The translations under genes and the position numbers were made by a program. From Saccharospirillum sp. MSK14-1 (GTDB lineage Bacteria; Pseudomonadota; Gammaproteobacteria; Pseudomonadales; Natronospirillaceae): 64,000 nt of DNA. The stretch lies in contig NZ_MIES01000006.1 in NCBI RefSeq assembly GCF_003054965.1, positions 62,001 through 126,000 on the forward strand, in the 5' to 3' direction. The number at the start of each line of letters is the position of its first letter. Within the stretch, counting starts at the first letter, position 1. The notes below the pieces were generated by a model, which saw only the letters and a list, made by a program, of their open reading frames with translations, had not been told where the DNA came from and ran no database searches. This document shows, one piece after another, positions 36,107 to 45,025 of the stretch.

Positions 36107-36155
36107 GCCTCAAATTCGGGGGGCTGTGAAATGCCCGTATTTCCCGGTTTGAGGC
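36107..36155 (+). promoter_or_regulatory. 5' leader stem-loop of rpsU mRNA
   Basis: GCCTCAAA (36107-36114) pairs with TTTGAGGC (36148-36155), and inside it CGGG (36117-36120) with CCCG (36143-36146). The stem would form at the very 5' end of the rpsU transcript, 26 bp before the start codon and next to the AAAGG ribosome site. It could stabilise the message or serve feedback by S21. Confidence 0.45.
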
Positions 36156-36181
36156 CAAACCCACAAACAAAGGTTGATTGA

Positions 36182-36397
36182 ATGCCAAGCGTAAAAGTCA
36201 GAGAAAACGAGCCGTTCGACGTAGCACTGCGTCGTTTCAAGCGTTCTTGCGAAAAAGCCGGTGTGCTGTCTGAAGTTCGTCGTCGCGAACACTATGAGAA
36301 GCCCACCTGGGTTCGTCAGCGCAAAGCCGCTGCCGCCGTTAAGCGTCACGCCAAGAAATTGCAGCGTGAGCAAAAACGTCTGGTCCGTCTCTACTGA
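36182..36397 (+). CDS. rpsU: 30S ribosomal protein bS21
   Basis: A 71-aa, very basic protein. [27 protein letters not shown] and the C-terminal [26 protein letters not shown] are the standard S21 sequence, including the Lys/Arg-rich tail. It joins the 30S platform near the anti-Shine-Dalgarno helix. It is the first gene of the rpsU-yqeY-dnaG-rpoD macromolecular synthesis block, with its own promoter. Confidence 0.98.
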   Translation: MPSVKVRENEPFDVALRRFKRSCEKAGVLSEVRRREHYEKPTWVRQRKAAAAVKRHAKKLQREQKRLVRLY

Positions 36398-36439
36398 TCA
36401 ATACCTTTTAAAAGCCGGTTTCTAGTGGGTTAACCGACG

Positions 36440-36886
36440 ATGTCTGAGCTCAAGCAAACGATCACCGAAGCCATGAAAGACGCCATGCGTGCCAAAGATA
36501 AGGCACGCTTGGGTACTATTCGACTGATCCTTGCTGAGCTCAAACGCATCGAGGTTGACGAACGAATCGAGCTGGACGACGCCCGAGTGTTGGCCGTCCT
36601 GGACAAAATGAATAAGCAGCGTCGCGATTCCATCGCGCAGTTTGAAGCTGCGAATCGAGACGATCTGGCCGCAGTTGAGCGGGAAGAAATGGAGGTGATT
36701 GCCACTTTTCTGCCTGCGGCACTTAGTGAAGACGAAATCAACGCCCTGGTCGATCAGGCCATCAGCCAGACCGGCGCCAGCGGCATGCAGGATATGGGCA
36801 AGGTCATGGGTGTGTTGAAACCCCAGTTGCAAGGCCGAGCCGACATGGGCGCGGTCAGCAAGACCATCAAAGCCCGCCTGGGTTGA
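36440..36886 (+). CDS. yqeY: GatB/YqeY domain protein
   Basis: A 148-aa helical protein of the YqeY family, resembling the tRNA-binding tail of GatB amidotransferase subunit. Signature stretches: LKQTITEAMKDAMRAKDKARLGTIRLILAELKRIEVDER, EEMEVIATFLPAALSEDEI, and MGKVMGVLKPQLQGRADMGAVS. The function is unproven; a tRNA-related role is inferred from the fold. It lies between rpsU and dnaG as in many Pseudomonas-like genomes. Confidence 0.92.
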   Translation: MSELKQTITEAMKDAMRAKDKARLGTIRLILAELKRIEVDERIELDDARVLAVLDKMNKQRRDSIAQFEAANRDDLAAVEREEMEVIATFLPAALSEDEINALVDQAISQTGASGMQDMGKVMGVLKPQLQGRADMGAVSKTIKARLG

Positions 36887-37197
36887 GTGTTTCTCCGCTT
36901 AGCCACATCCCTTAAATTCTCTAAATCTACTCACTGGTAAGCCCTTGAGCTTGCGGTATGCTAAGCCGTCGATTTGAGCGCATTGCATCGGGTTCGTGAT
37001 GAGCCGATGCGCGCAACCTTCGGGGACGTCGTAAATACATCCCTGTAGACTCAACTGCAGCATCCATGCTGCAGATGCCCCGAAGCCAGCACCCACCGAC
37101 CCATCACTCGGTTGAGTGCCCATTCAAGAACGCTGTAGTGACTTAAAAAGTGACTAAGAAAGCGACTGGAAAATACTGAGAAGTAACTGAGGAACGC
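36887..37197. other. Intergenic region before dnaG with a folded repeat
   Basis: No coding frame is supported. The main content is a cloverleaf-like inverted repeat at 37018-37085 (see its own entry). The last 60 bases before dnaG carry repeated GTGACT/AAGTGACTAAGAAAGCGACT-like words. GAGG precedes the dnaG start. A dedicated dnaG promoter is possible but none stands out. Confidence 0.5.
37018..37085. repeat. Structured intergenic palindromic unit (REP-like)
   Basis: Outer arms CTTCGGGG (37018-37025) and CCCCGAAG (37078-37085) enclose two inner elements. One is GGGACGTCGTAAATACATCCC, an imperfect stem; the other is a perfect 9-bp hairpin CTGCAGCAT-CC-ATGCTGCAG (37055-37074). The whole can fold as a three-way junction. 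It resembles the short palindromic intergenic repeats scattered in several gammaproteobacterial genomes. No second copy was noticed in this window. Confidence 0.6.
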
Positions 37198-39087
37198 ATG
37201 GCCGGCCTGATTCCCAACGACTTTATTGACGATCTGCTCGAACGCACCGACATCGTCGAAGTCATCGGTCAGCGCGTACCGCTCAAACGCAAAGGCAAGG
37301 ATCACTGGGCGTGCTGCCCGTTCCACAACGAAAAATCGCCTTCGTTCTCGGTCAATCCCGTTAAACAGTTCTACTACTGCTTCGGCTGCGGCGCTTCCGG
37401 CACGGCACTGAGATTCCTGCAGGAATACGAACGCCTGCCCTTTCCCGAAGCCGTGGAAGAACTGGCGCGTCTGGCCGGTGTCGACGTCCCGCGCGAAGAG
37501 CAAACACCGCAACAACGTGAGCGGCAAAAACGCCAGCGCAGCCTCTACGACTTAATGAGCAGCTGCGGCGACTACTTCGCGCATCAGCTCTATCACCACC
37601 CCAAAGCCAACGACGTGCAGCAATACGTTCTCAACCGCGGCCTCAGCGAAGAGGTGGTGCAGCGGTACCAGATCGGTTTCGCGCCCGCGGGCTGGCAGAA
37701 CCTGATTCAGCATTTTGGCGACAACGACGAAAACCGCAGCCAGTTGCTGGCCACCGGCATGACCATTCGCAACGATAATGGTCGCGAATACGACCGCTTC
37801 CGCGAACGACTGATGTTTCCGATCCGCGATTTGCGCGGCCGTACCATCGCCTTCGGTGGCCGGGTGTTGTCACCCGATGGCAAACCCAAATACCTGAACA
37901 GCCCGGAAACGCCGATTTTCCATAAAGGCCAGGAACTCTACGGCCTTTATGAAGCGCGCCAGGCGCTGCGCAATTTCGACAACATCATCATCGTCGAAGG
38001 CTATATGGACGTGGTGGCGCTGGCGCAGTTTGGCGTGAAGAACGCCGTGGCGACGCTGGGTACGGCGACCAGCCAAACACACGTATCGCGGTTATTTAAA
38101 CTGACACCGGAAATTGTTTTCTGTTTCGATGGCGACGCCGCCGGTCGACGCGCTGCGCTGCGCGCGCTGGAAAACACACTGCCGGAGATTCGCGACGGCC
38201 AACAGGCGCGTTTCCTGTTCCTGCCCGACGGCGAAGACCCGGACAGTCTGGTGCGCAAAGAAGGCTACGATGGCTTTATGCATCGCGCCCGCCAGGCACA
38301 AAGCCTGCCGGATTTTCTGTTTCAACATCTGCAGTCTCAGGCCGATACCTCAACATTGGACGGCAAAGCGCGGTTGGCGAGCATCGCCCGTGGCTGGATC
38401 GATCAGGTACCCGAAGGCGTGCTGCATCAGTTACTGCTGCAACAATTGTCGAACCTGGTCGGCTTACCCGTTGAGCAGATCCTCAGCAGCTACAAACCGA
38501 TCAAACCGGCCACCGCCGAACCCGAGCCGGCACCGGCTTATGACGGGCCGCCGCCGGATGAGTATGCGGCTTACGACGAAGCGCCGCCCTACCACGAAGC
38601 AGGATCGCCCGCTCAGGCCCTGCGAAGTGGCATGGGTGTGCGTTTTTCGCTGGTACACCGTTGCCTGGCCTGGCTGATCCGGCACCCGGAAATGGCCCAC
38701 GAGCTGGACCTCGCAGCGCTGGAAACGCTGCCGGAACAGGAAGGCAAAAGTTTGCTGACGCAAGTGGTCGGGCTTTTGCAAGAAGCGCCCGGCAACGATC
38801 TCTACCATGCCTTTGACTATCTTTGTCAGCATGGATTGCGCGAGACATTGGCGCCCATTGCCGCGTCGGATTACCTCTGGCTGGAGCATCGAGTGCTGGA
38901 AGGTGAGAATACCGATGCCAACGCGTTGGCAAGGACAGAACTTGAAAAACTGCTGGTCGCCCTTAAAAAGAGGGCTCCGCACGCGGAGTATGAGGCGCTG
39001 AAACAGCGCATCAACAATCTGGATCCTTCACTGACGAAGGCTGAGAAGCAGCGCTTCCTAGAGCTGCAAAAGCAACGCAAGCTGTGA
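37198..39087 (+). CDS. dnaG: DNA primase DnaG
   Basis: A 629-aa primase. N-terminal CHC2 zinc domain (Cys40, His43, Cys61, Cys64 in CCPFHNEKSPSFSV and YYCFGCGASG). The RNA-polymerase core contains FGGRVLSPDGKPKYLNSPETPIFHKG, then the TOPRIM domain VEGYMDVVALAQFGVKNAVATLGTA with the acidic FDGDAAGRRA. A Pro/Glu-rich linker (about residues 437-470) precedes the C-terminal DnaB-interaction domain. It makes RNA primers for replication. The length is slightly above E. coli DnaG (581), mostly from this linker. Confidence 0.98.
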   Translation: MAGLIPNDFIDDLLERTDIVEVIGQRVPLKRKGKDHWACCPFHNEKSPSFSVNPVKQFYYCFGCGASGTALRFLQEYERLPFPEAVEELARLAGVDVPREEQTPQQRERQKRQRSLYDLMSSCGDYFAHQLYHHPKANDVQQYVLNRGLSEEVVQRYQIGFAPAGWQNLIQHFGDNDENRSQLLATGMTIRNDNGREYDRFRERLMFPIRDLRGRTIAFGGRVLSPDGKPKYLNSPETPIFHKGQELYGLYEARQALRNFDNIIIVEGYMDVVALAQFGVKNAVATLGTATSQTHVSRLFKLTPEIVFCFDGDAAGRRAALRALENTLPEIRDGQQARFLFLPDGEDPDSLVRKEGYDGFMHRARQAQSLPDFLFQHLQSQADTSTLDGKARLASIARGWIDQVPEGVLHQLLLQQLSNLVGLPVEQILSSYKPIKPATAEPEPAPAYDGPPPDEYAAYDEAPPYHEAGSPAQALRSGMGVRFSLVHRCLAWLIRHPEMAHELDLAALETLPEQEGKSLLTQVVGLLQEAPGNDLYHAFDYLCQHGLRETLAPIAASDYLWLEHRVLEGENTDANALARTELEKLLVALKKRAPHAEYEALKQRINNLDPSLTKAEKQRFLELQKQRKL

Positions 39088-39208
39088 TGAGCACTCAAGA
39101 CCGACCACAACTGACTTCGGCCAGGGCGGACTGACAGGCCTCATCACCGAAACGACTTGGCTGCTACCGGGCCTGGCCGTTCTCGACCCTGAAAGTGTTG
39201 GTCAAAAA

Positions 39209-39237
39209 TTGGCTAACACCCTGAATTACGGTAAAAT
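39209..39237 (+). promoter_or_regulatory. Promoter of rpoD
   Basis: TTGGCT (39209-39214), 17-bp spacer, TAAAAT (39232-39237), 51 bp before the rpoD start. This allows rpoD to be transcribed separately from dnaG. Confidence 0.65.
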
Positions 39238-39288
39238 GTAGGGCTGTTTTGCGCCCGCCTGATCCACTACTGAACTGACAGGGTTTCT

Positions 39289-41148
39289 ATGGCTGAAAAA
39301 TCTCAGCAACAGTCACGCCTCAAAGAACTTATCGCCCGCGGTAAGGAACAGGGCTACCTGACTTACGCGGAAGTCAACGATCACCTGCCGGAGGAAATTA
39401 ATTCCCCGGACCAGGTGGAAGACATCATTGCCATGATCAATGACATCGGCATCAGTGTATTTGAATCGGCGCCCGACGCCGAACAACTGCTGATGAACGA
39501 TGAAAGCAGTACCGACGACGATGACGCCACCGAAGAAGCCGCTGCCGCTCTGGCTGCGGTGGAAACCGACACCGGTCGCACCACCGACCCGGTGCGCATG
39601 TACATGCGTGAAATGGGCACCGTTGAACTGCTGACGCGCGAGGGCGAAATTGTCATCGCCAAGCGCATCGAAGAAGGCACCCGTGAAGTCATGCAGGCCA
39701 TGGCTTTCTATCCGGGTGTCATCGAAGACATTCTGCAGACCTACGAAGACAGCCAGACCGAAGAAGGTGGCCGTCTGTCCGACTTCCTCACCTCCTTCCA
39801 GGACCCGGACGATTCCGACCCGGAACCGGCGGCCGACTCACCGGACGCCATCGCTCCAGCTGACGTCAAAGATGACAGCAGCGACGATGACAACGATGAC
39901 GACGACGATTCCGACAGTGATGACGACGAAAACGAAGGCGGTCCGGATCCGGAACTGGCGCGTGAGCGTTTCACCCTGCTGGCGGAACAGCTGAAAGACG
40001 CCACCAAGGCGATCGACAAGCATGGCCGCTACAGCCAGGAAGCCAACGACGCGCTGAGCGCCATGGGCATGACCTTCTCCTGCTTCAAACTGGCGCCGCG
40101 TCAGTTCGATGAATCGCTGGATAAGATCAAAGACGTGGTCGACACCATTCGCGTTCAGGAACGTAAGCTGCTGCAAATCTGTGTGCGTCAATTGAAGATG
40201 CCGCGCAAAGAGTTTGTCACTACCTTCGTGGGCAACGAAACCGACGAACAGTGGCTCAACAACCTGCTCGAAGACAGCCGTTTCGCCGAAGAAGCTTTCA
40301 AATACGAAGTCGAACTGCGTCGTGCTCAGCGCAAGCTGCGCAATGTCCAAAAGCAGAGCGGCATCACCCTGGCTGAAATCAAGGACATCCACCGTCGTAT
40401 TTCCATTGGCGAAGCGCGTGCGCGCCGGGCCAAGAAAGAAATGGTGGAAGCCAACCTGCGTCTGGTGATTTCCATCGCCAAGAAGTACACCAACCGCGGT
40501 TTGCAGTTCCTCGACCTGATCCAGGAAGGCAACATCGGCCTGATGAAAGCCGTCGACAAGTTCGAATACCGTCGCGGCTACAAGTTCTCGACCTACGCCA
40601 CCTGGTGGATTCGCCAGGCCATTACCCGCTCCATTGCGGACCAGGCGCGCACCATCCGTATTCCGGTGCACATGATCGAGACCATCAATAAGCTGAACCG
40701 CATTTCCCGCCAGATGTTGCAGGAAATGGGTCGCGAGCCGACGCCGGATGAATTGGCGGAACGCATGGAAATGCCGGAAGACAAGATCCGCAAGGTGCTG
40801 AAAATTTCCAAAGAGCCGATCTCTCTGGAAACACCGATTGGCGACGATGAAGACAGCTCACTGGGCGACTTTATCGAAGACAACACCATGGAAATGCCGA
40901 TCGACTCGGCCACCGTCACAGGCCTGCGCGAAGCCACGCGTGAAGTGCTGTCCGGCCTGACCGCGCGCGAAGCCAAGGTGCTGCGCATGCGTTTCGGCAT
41001 CGACATGAATACCGACCACACTCTCGAGGAAGTCGGTAAGCAGTTCGATGTCACCCGTGAGCGGATTCGTCAGATCGAAGCCAAGGCACTGCGCAAGCTG
41101 CGTCATCCGACGCGCAGCGACCATCTGCGTTCCTTCCTCGACGAGTAA
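39289..41148 (+). CDS. rpoD: Primary RNA polymerase sigma factor RpoD (sigma-70)
   Basis: A 619-aa housekeeping sigma factor. Region 1.1 starts [28 protein letters not shown]; region 1.2 includes [22 protein letters not shown]. The non-conserved insert carries an unusually acidic run ([23 protein letters not shown]). Regions 2.1-2.4 are [27 protein letters not shown] and [26 protein letters not shown]; region 4.2 is [30 protein letters not shown]. Promoter-contact residues are intact. Confidence 0.99.
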   Translation: MAEKSQQQSRLKELIARGKEQGYLTYAEVNDHLPEEINSPDQVEDIIAMINDIGISVFESAPDAEQLLMNDESSTDDDDATEEAAAALAAVETDTGRTTDPVRMYMREMGTVELLTREGEIVIAKRIEEGTREVMQAMAFYPGVIEDILQTYEDSQTEEGGRLSDFLTSFQDPDDSDPEPAADSPDAIAPADVKDDSSDDDNDDDDDSDSDDDENEGGPDPELARERFTLLAEQLKDATKAIDKHGRYSQEANDALSAMGMTFSCFKLAPRQFDESLDKIKDVVDTIRVQERKLLQICVRQLKMPRKEFVTTFVGNETDEQWLNNLLEDSRFAEEAFKYEVELRRAQRKLRNVQKQSGITLAEIKDIHRRISIGEARARRAKKEMVEANLRLVISIAKKYTNRGLQFLDLIQEGNIGLMKAVDKFEYRRGYKFSTYATWWIRQAITRSIADQARTIRIPVHMIETINKLNRISRQMLQEMGREPTPDELAERMEMPEDKIRKVLKISKEPISLETPIGDDEDSSLGDFIEDNTMEMPIDSATVTGLREATREVLSGLTAREAKVLRMRFGIDMNTDHTLEEVGKQFDVTRERIRQIEAKALRKLRHPTRSDHLRSFLDE

Positions 41149-41163
41149 GTTCGCAGTCAGTGC

Positions 41164-41193
41164 AAAAAACCGGCCCCAGGGCCGGTTTTTTTT
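41164..41193 (+). terminator. Terminator of rpoD
   Basis: ACCGGCC (41169-41175), loop CCAG, GGCCGGT (41180-41186), then a run of eight T's (41186-41193). A-run before the left arm gives possible activity on the other strand. Confidence 0.92.
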
Positions 41194-41293
41194 ATGGCCG
41201 TTCCAAACTGTCCGTGGCCGGGGTGAATCGGGTACCATCGGTGCTCGGCAGATCAAACTGCCCCCTGAATAAAACCCATAAAGAACAACAACA

Positions 41294-43459
41294 ATGACTC
41301 TGCCGGCTTCTTCCTCCGAGCGTTTATCCCGTCATCTGACGCTGCCTCGCCTGCCGTTCTGGCTCGCCAGCGCCTTTATTCTGGCGATGCTGCTGCTGTT
41401 GCTCAGCGACCGCTGGCTGATGCGTCAGCAGCTGCAACAAAGCGCCGACGACGCCCTGCAACGCCTCGGTGCATACCGAACGTCGCTGCAGGCAACCATC
41501 GACCGACACCTCTATCTGCCGCGCATTCTCGCCTCGGACCCCCGTATTGTGCGGGCGTTGCGCAACCAGCCATTGGCCGACCCGCTGGATGAACACTTGC
41601 AAACCTCCGACCTGCTCGCCGAGATCAACCGCCAGGCCGGATCGGATCAGATTTATCTGATGGACACCCAGGGCCTGACTCACTGGTCCAGCAACCACCG
41701 CACACCCACCAGTTTTGTCGGCAATAACTACGGTTATCGCCCTTACTTCCGCCAAGCCATCAGCGGCCAGACCGGTTTCTATTTTGCTGTCGGCGCCACC
41801 TCCGGCAAACCCGGTTTGTTTTTGTCAGCGCCGGTGTCCGATTCCGGCGATCAGTTGGTGGGCGTTGTGGTGGTCAAGATCGACCTGGAACCGCTGGAAC
41901 AGTCGTGGGCAGAATCGGGCGACGCCGTCTGGGTGACCGACCGTGAAGGCATTATTTTTCTGTCGTCATCACCGCGCTGGCATTACCGAGCGACGCGCCC
42001 GCTGTCTGACGAGCATCGCATCCGTCTGGCACAAACCCGGCAATACGGCACCGAACCCGTTCAACCCCTGACCGAAGTGGAAGATACCAGCCTGGCCAGC
42101 TGGGCGGTGTTCGACCTGGCCGATGCCGGGCGTCAAGTTGCCTTCGCCGCCGATCTGGCCAACTTTCCCTGGCAAATGCACCTGCGTCTGCCGCTGGCCA
42201 GCATTCAACATCAAGTCCGGCTGAAACAGTTTCTGGCGTTGCTGTTATGCGCCGCTGCCGCCGGTGGTGCGCTCTATTACCGCGAACGCCATCGCCGCTC
42301 CGCTGCTCAGCAAGCGCTGGTACGCCTGACCGCTGAACGCGAACATCACCAACGCGCCATCATCCAAAACAGTGACGCTGGCCTGCTCAACCTCGACACT
42401 CGCTTCGAAGTTCTGTTCGTCAACGAACCCGCACGCCAGTTTTTTCACTTAGACGATGACGAATCCGCGCTGCGACCAGAGCAACTGATCCAGCCCTGGC
42501 AACCCGAGATGGCTGGCCATGGCCCGTGTCGCGCTGAAGGGATTCGCCGCGATGGCAGCCGTTTTCCGCTGCTCTACACCCTCAATCCGATTCGCTTTGA
42601 ACAGCACGACGAATACATTCTGACGGTGCAGGACATCACCGAGCTCACCGCCGCCCAGCAAGCCTTGCAGGACGCCAACGCCGAACTGGAAGCCCGCGTC
42701 GAGGCGCGCACTCACGATCTGCAACAAGCCCAGGCAGCGCTGGCACAGAATCAAAAACTGGCGGCGCTGGGACGGATGTCGGCGGCCATTGCACACGAAA
42801 TCAACCAGCCCATTACCGCGCTGGGCAATTACACCGCCTCCAGCCGGTTGCTGTTACAGCGCGGCCGCCATGAGGATGTTGATGGCAATCTGGGGCGCAT
42901 TGAAGGCCTGGTCGACCGCTTGTCGCGCTTGTCGCGTCAGCTGCGTGTCTTCGCCGGTAAGCGTAACAGCGGCAGCGCACCGGTCTCCATCCAGGCACCG
43001 GTGCTCTATGCGCTGGATGTGCTGGCCGCACGGTTTGACGACAGCGCCGTCCATTGTGAGCTGGACATCGATCCTCAGTGGCGCGTTCAGGCAAACGCCA
43101 TGGCGCTGGAGCAGATTCTGGTTAACCTCCTGGCCAACGCCCTCGATGCCTTGCGCGACCACAACGACGGCCGCGTTCACATTCAACTGCAGCACACCGA
43201 CAACCACGACTGGCCCTTGCAACTGAGCATTCAGGACAACGGCCCAGGGCTCGATAATGACAGCCAGGGCCGGGTCTTCGAACCGTTCTACTCCACCAAA
43301 GACAGCGGCGATGGTCTCGGCCTGGGTTTGGCCATCAGCTACAGTCTGGCGCAGGATCTGGGCGCCGACCTGAGCGTGCACAGTGAACTGGGTGTCGGCA
43401 CCCGTTTTGTGCTCGCCTTTCCTGCCACCAGCCTGATCGACCCGGAGCACCTGTCATGA
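41294..43459 (+). CDS. dctB: C4-dicarboxylate sensor histidine kinase DctB-like, with extra PAS domain
   Basis: A 721-aa membrane sensor kinase. TM1 about residues 20-38 (FWLASAFILAMLLLLLSDRW). The periplasmic double-Cache sensor (about 45-300) includes DTQGLTHWSSNHRTPTSFVGNNYGYRPYFRQAISG, typical of DctB. TM2 is near 312-330. A cytoplasmic PAS (about 345-460) and a coiled coil follow. The H-box AIAHEINQPITALGNYT has phospho-acceptor His501, then come N, G1 and G2 boxes (NLLANALDAL, DNGPGLD, GLGLGLAISYSL). It signals external dicarboxylate, or the state of the TRAP transporter, to DctD. Rhizobial DctB lacks the PAS domain, as far as I know. Overlaps dctD by four bases. Confidence 0.88.
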   Translation: MTLPASSSERLSRHLTLPRLPFWLASAFILAMLLLLLSDRWLMRQQLQQSADDALQRLGAYRTSLQATIDRHLYLPRILASDPRIVRALRNQPLADPLDEHLQTSDLLAEINRQAGSDQIYLMDTQGLTHWSSNHRTPTSFVGNNYGYRPYFRQAISGQTGFYFAVGATSGKPGLFLSAPVSDSGDQLVGVVVVKIDLEPLEQSWAESGDAVWVTDREGIIFLSSSPRWHYRATRPLSDEHRIRLAQTRQYGTEPVQPLTEVEDTSLASWAVFDLADAGRQVAFAADLANFPWQMHLRLPLASIQHQVRLKQFLALLLCAAAAGGALYYRERHRRSAAQQALVRLTAEREHHQRAIIQNSDAGLLNLDTRFEVLFVNEPARQFFHLDDDESALRPEQLIQPWQPEMAGHGPCRAEGIRRDGSRFPLLYTLNPIRFEQHDEYILTVQDITELTAAQQALQDANAELEARVEARTHDLQQAQAALAQNQKLAALGRMSAAIAHEINQPITALGNYTASSRLLLQRGRHEDVDGNLGRIEGLVDRLSRLSRQLRVFAGKRNSGSAPVSIQAPVLYALDVLAARFDDSAVHCELDIDPQWRVQANAMALEQILVNLLANALDALRDHNDGRVHIQLQHTDNHDWPLQLSIQDNGPGLDNDSQGRVFEPFYSTKDSGDGLGLGLAISYSLAQDLGADLSVHSELGVGTRFVLAFPATSLIDPEHLS

Positions 43460-44838
43460 GCGAAACCTTACGCACTGTCATTATCGATGACGATCCGGCG
43501 GTGCTCGAATCGCTGGAGCAGTGGTTATCGCTGGCCAATATCCAGGTCGATACTTTCAGCGACGCCCGCGAGGCACTGCCGCTGCTGAGCGCCGATTTCG
43601 ACGGTGTGGTGGTCAGCGACATCAAGATGCCGGGCATGGATGGCATGAGTCTGCTCAAGGCGGTCGATCCGACCATTCCGGTGATTCTGATCACCGGTCA
43701 CGGCGGCGTGGCCCAGGCGGTGGAAGCGATGAAACTTGGCGCTTACGACTTTCTGGAAAAGCCCTATAAACCGGAGCGACTGGTCGATTTAGTCGAGCGC
43801 GCAGGCGAACAACGCCGTGTAACGCTGGCCACTCGGCCACAACAAACGCCGGCCGACGACAACGCCCTGACTCACACCCTGATCGGCCAGTCCGACAGCA
43901 TCGTCACACTGCGCCGCCAGATCACCGCCCTGGCGCAGGTCAATGCCGACATCATCATCAGCGGCGAAACCGGCACCGGCAAAGAACTGGTGGCGCGCAG
44001 CCTGCATCAACTCAGCGCGCGCCGTGACCAGCCGTTTATTGCCGTCAACGTGGCAGCGGTGCCGGAGAATCTGTTGGAAAGCGAACTCTTCGGTCACGAA
44101 GCCGGCGCTTTTACCGGCGCGACGCAAAAACGCCCCGGCATTTTCGAAGCGGCCAACGAAGGCACGCTGTTCCTCGATGAAATTGAAAGCATGCCCATGG
44201 CGTTTCAAATTAAATTGCTGCGGGTGCTGCAGGAACGCGAAGTCACGCCCGTGGGCGCGCGCAAAGCCAAGCCGTTGAACATCCGCGTATTGTCTGCGAC
44301 CAAGGAAGACTTACGCCTGGCCGCCAACGACGGACGCTTTCGCGAAGACCTCTACTACCGCTTGATGGTGGCCGACATTCAACTACCACCGCTGCGCGAA
44401 CGCCGCGCCGATATTCCGCTGTTGTTTGGGCATTTTCTGCATCAGGCTGCGACGGCAAACCATCTGGACGAACCGACCCTTGATTACGACGACCTGGTCG
44501 CTCTTGAATTGCACGACTGGCCCGGCAACGTGCGCGAACTCAAACACACCGCCGAACGCTTCTTGCTGACGCGCGCCTTTAATCAGGTGTCGGTGCAGGA
44601 ACTGCTGCAACTGGGCTCTTCCAACCGGGCCGATACCTGGCGCGCTGAAGGCTCGCTGAGTGAACGCCTGGAACAGGTGGAAAAAGCGCTGATCAGCGCG
44701 GAGTTGAGTCATCACAAGGGCAACATCAAAACGGTGATGGATGTGCTCGACCTGCCCCGGCGTACGCTGAACCAAAAGATGCAGAAATACGGTCTGAAAC
44801 GCGACGACTTTGTCGACAGCGCCAAAGCCGCGGACTGA
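43456..44838 (+). CDS. dctD: Sigma-54 activator response regulator DctD-like
   Basis: A 460-aa NtrC-family activator. The receiver domain has DDD (11-13), phospho-acceptor Asp55 in VVSDIKMPG, and Lys in FLEKPYKPE. The AAA+ domain has Walker A GETGTGKE, the sigma-54 loop ELFGHEAGAFTGATQKRPG and Walker B GTLFLDEIE. A C-terminal Fis-type helix-turn-helix ends the protein (KGNIKTVMDVLDLPRRTLNQKMQKYGL). Its partner is DctB, and the obvious target is the sigma-54 promoter about 100 bp downstream of its own stop. Confidence 0.93.
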   Translation: MSETLRTVIIDDDPAVLESLEQWLSLANIQVDTFSDAREALPLLSADFDGVVVSDIKMPGMDGMSLLKAVDPTIPVILITGHGGVAQAVEAMKLGAYDFLEKPYKPERLVDLVERAGEQRRVTLATRPQQTPADDNALTHTLIGQSDSIVTLRRQITALAQVNADIIISGETGTGKELVARSLHQLSARRDQPFIAVNVAAVPENLLESELFGHEAGAFTGATQKRPGIFEAANEGTLFLDEIESMPMAFQIKLLRVLQEREVTPVGARKAKPLNIRVLSATKEDLRLAANDGRFREDLYYRLMVADIQLPPLRERRADIPLLFGHFLHQAATANHLDEPTLDYDDLVALELHDWPGNVRELKHTAERFLLTRAFNQVSVQELLQLGSSNRADTWRAEGSLSERLEQVEKALISAELSHHKGNIKTVMDVLDLPRRTLNQKMQKYGLKRDDFVDSAKAAD

Positions 44839-44843
44839 TCAGC

Positions 44844-44884
44844 AAAAATCCGCCGATGAGCGCCACCCCCATCGGCGGATTTTT
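44844..44884 (+). terminator. Terminator of dctBD
   Basis: A 14-bp perfect stem AAAAATCCGCCGAT (44844-44857) and ATCGGCGGATTTTT (44871-44884) with a 13-nt loop. The A/T ends give termination in both directions and separate dctBD from the transporter genes. Confidence 0.9.
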
Positions 44885-44939
44885 GCGCATCTTGCGCCCC
44901 GACCGCCCGCTAACGCCTGTATAACGCGCACACCCTCCA

Positions 44940-44955
44940 TGGCACACCCCTTGCT
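44940..44955 (+). promoter_or_regulatory. Sigma-54 (-24/-12) promoter of dctPQM
   Basis: TGGCAC-ACCCC-TTGCT matches the consensus TGGCAC-N5-TTGCW exactly. It is about 70 bp before the dctP start. A short dyad GCGCA-TCT-TGCGC (44885-44897) lies 43 bp upstream and is a candidate for part of the DctD enhancer site. Confidence 0.85.
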
Positions 44956-45025
44956 CTAGTGGTTCTGGCTCAGCCCGGACAGCGATTAACCGCTGTCTAC
45001 AACAACAAAAAAACAGGAGCACACT

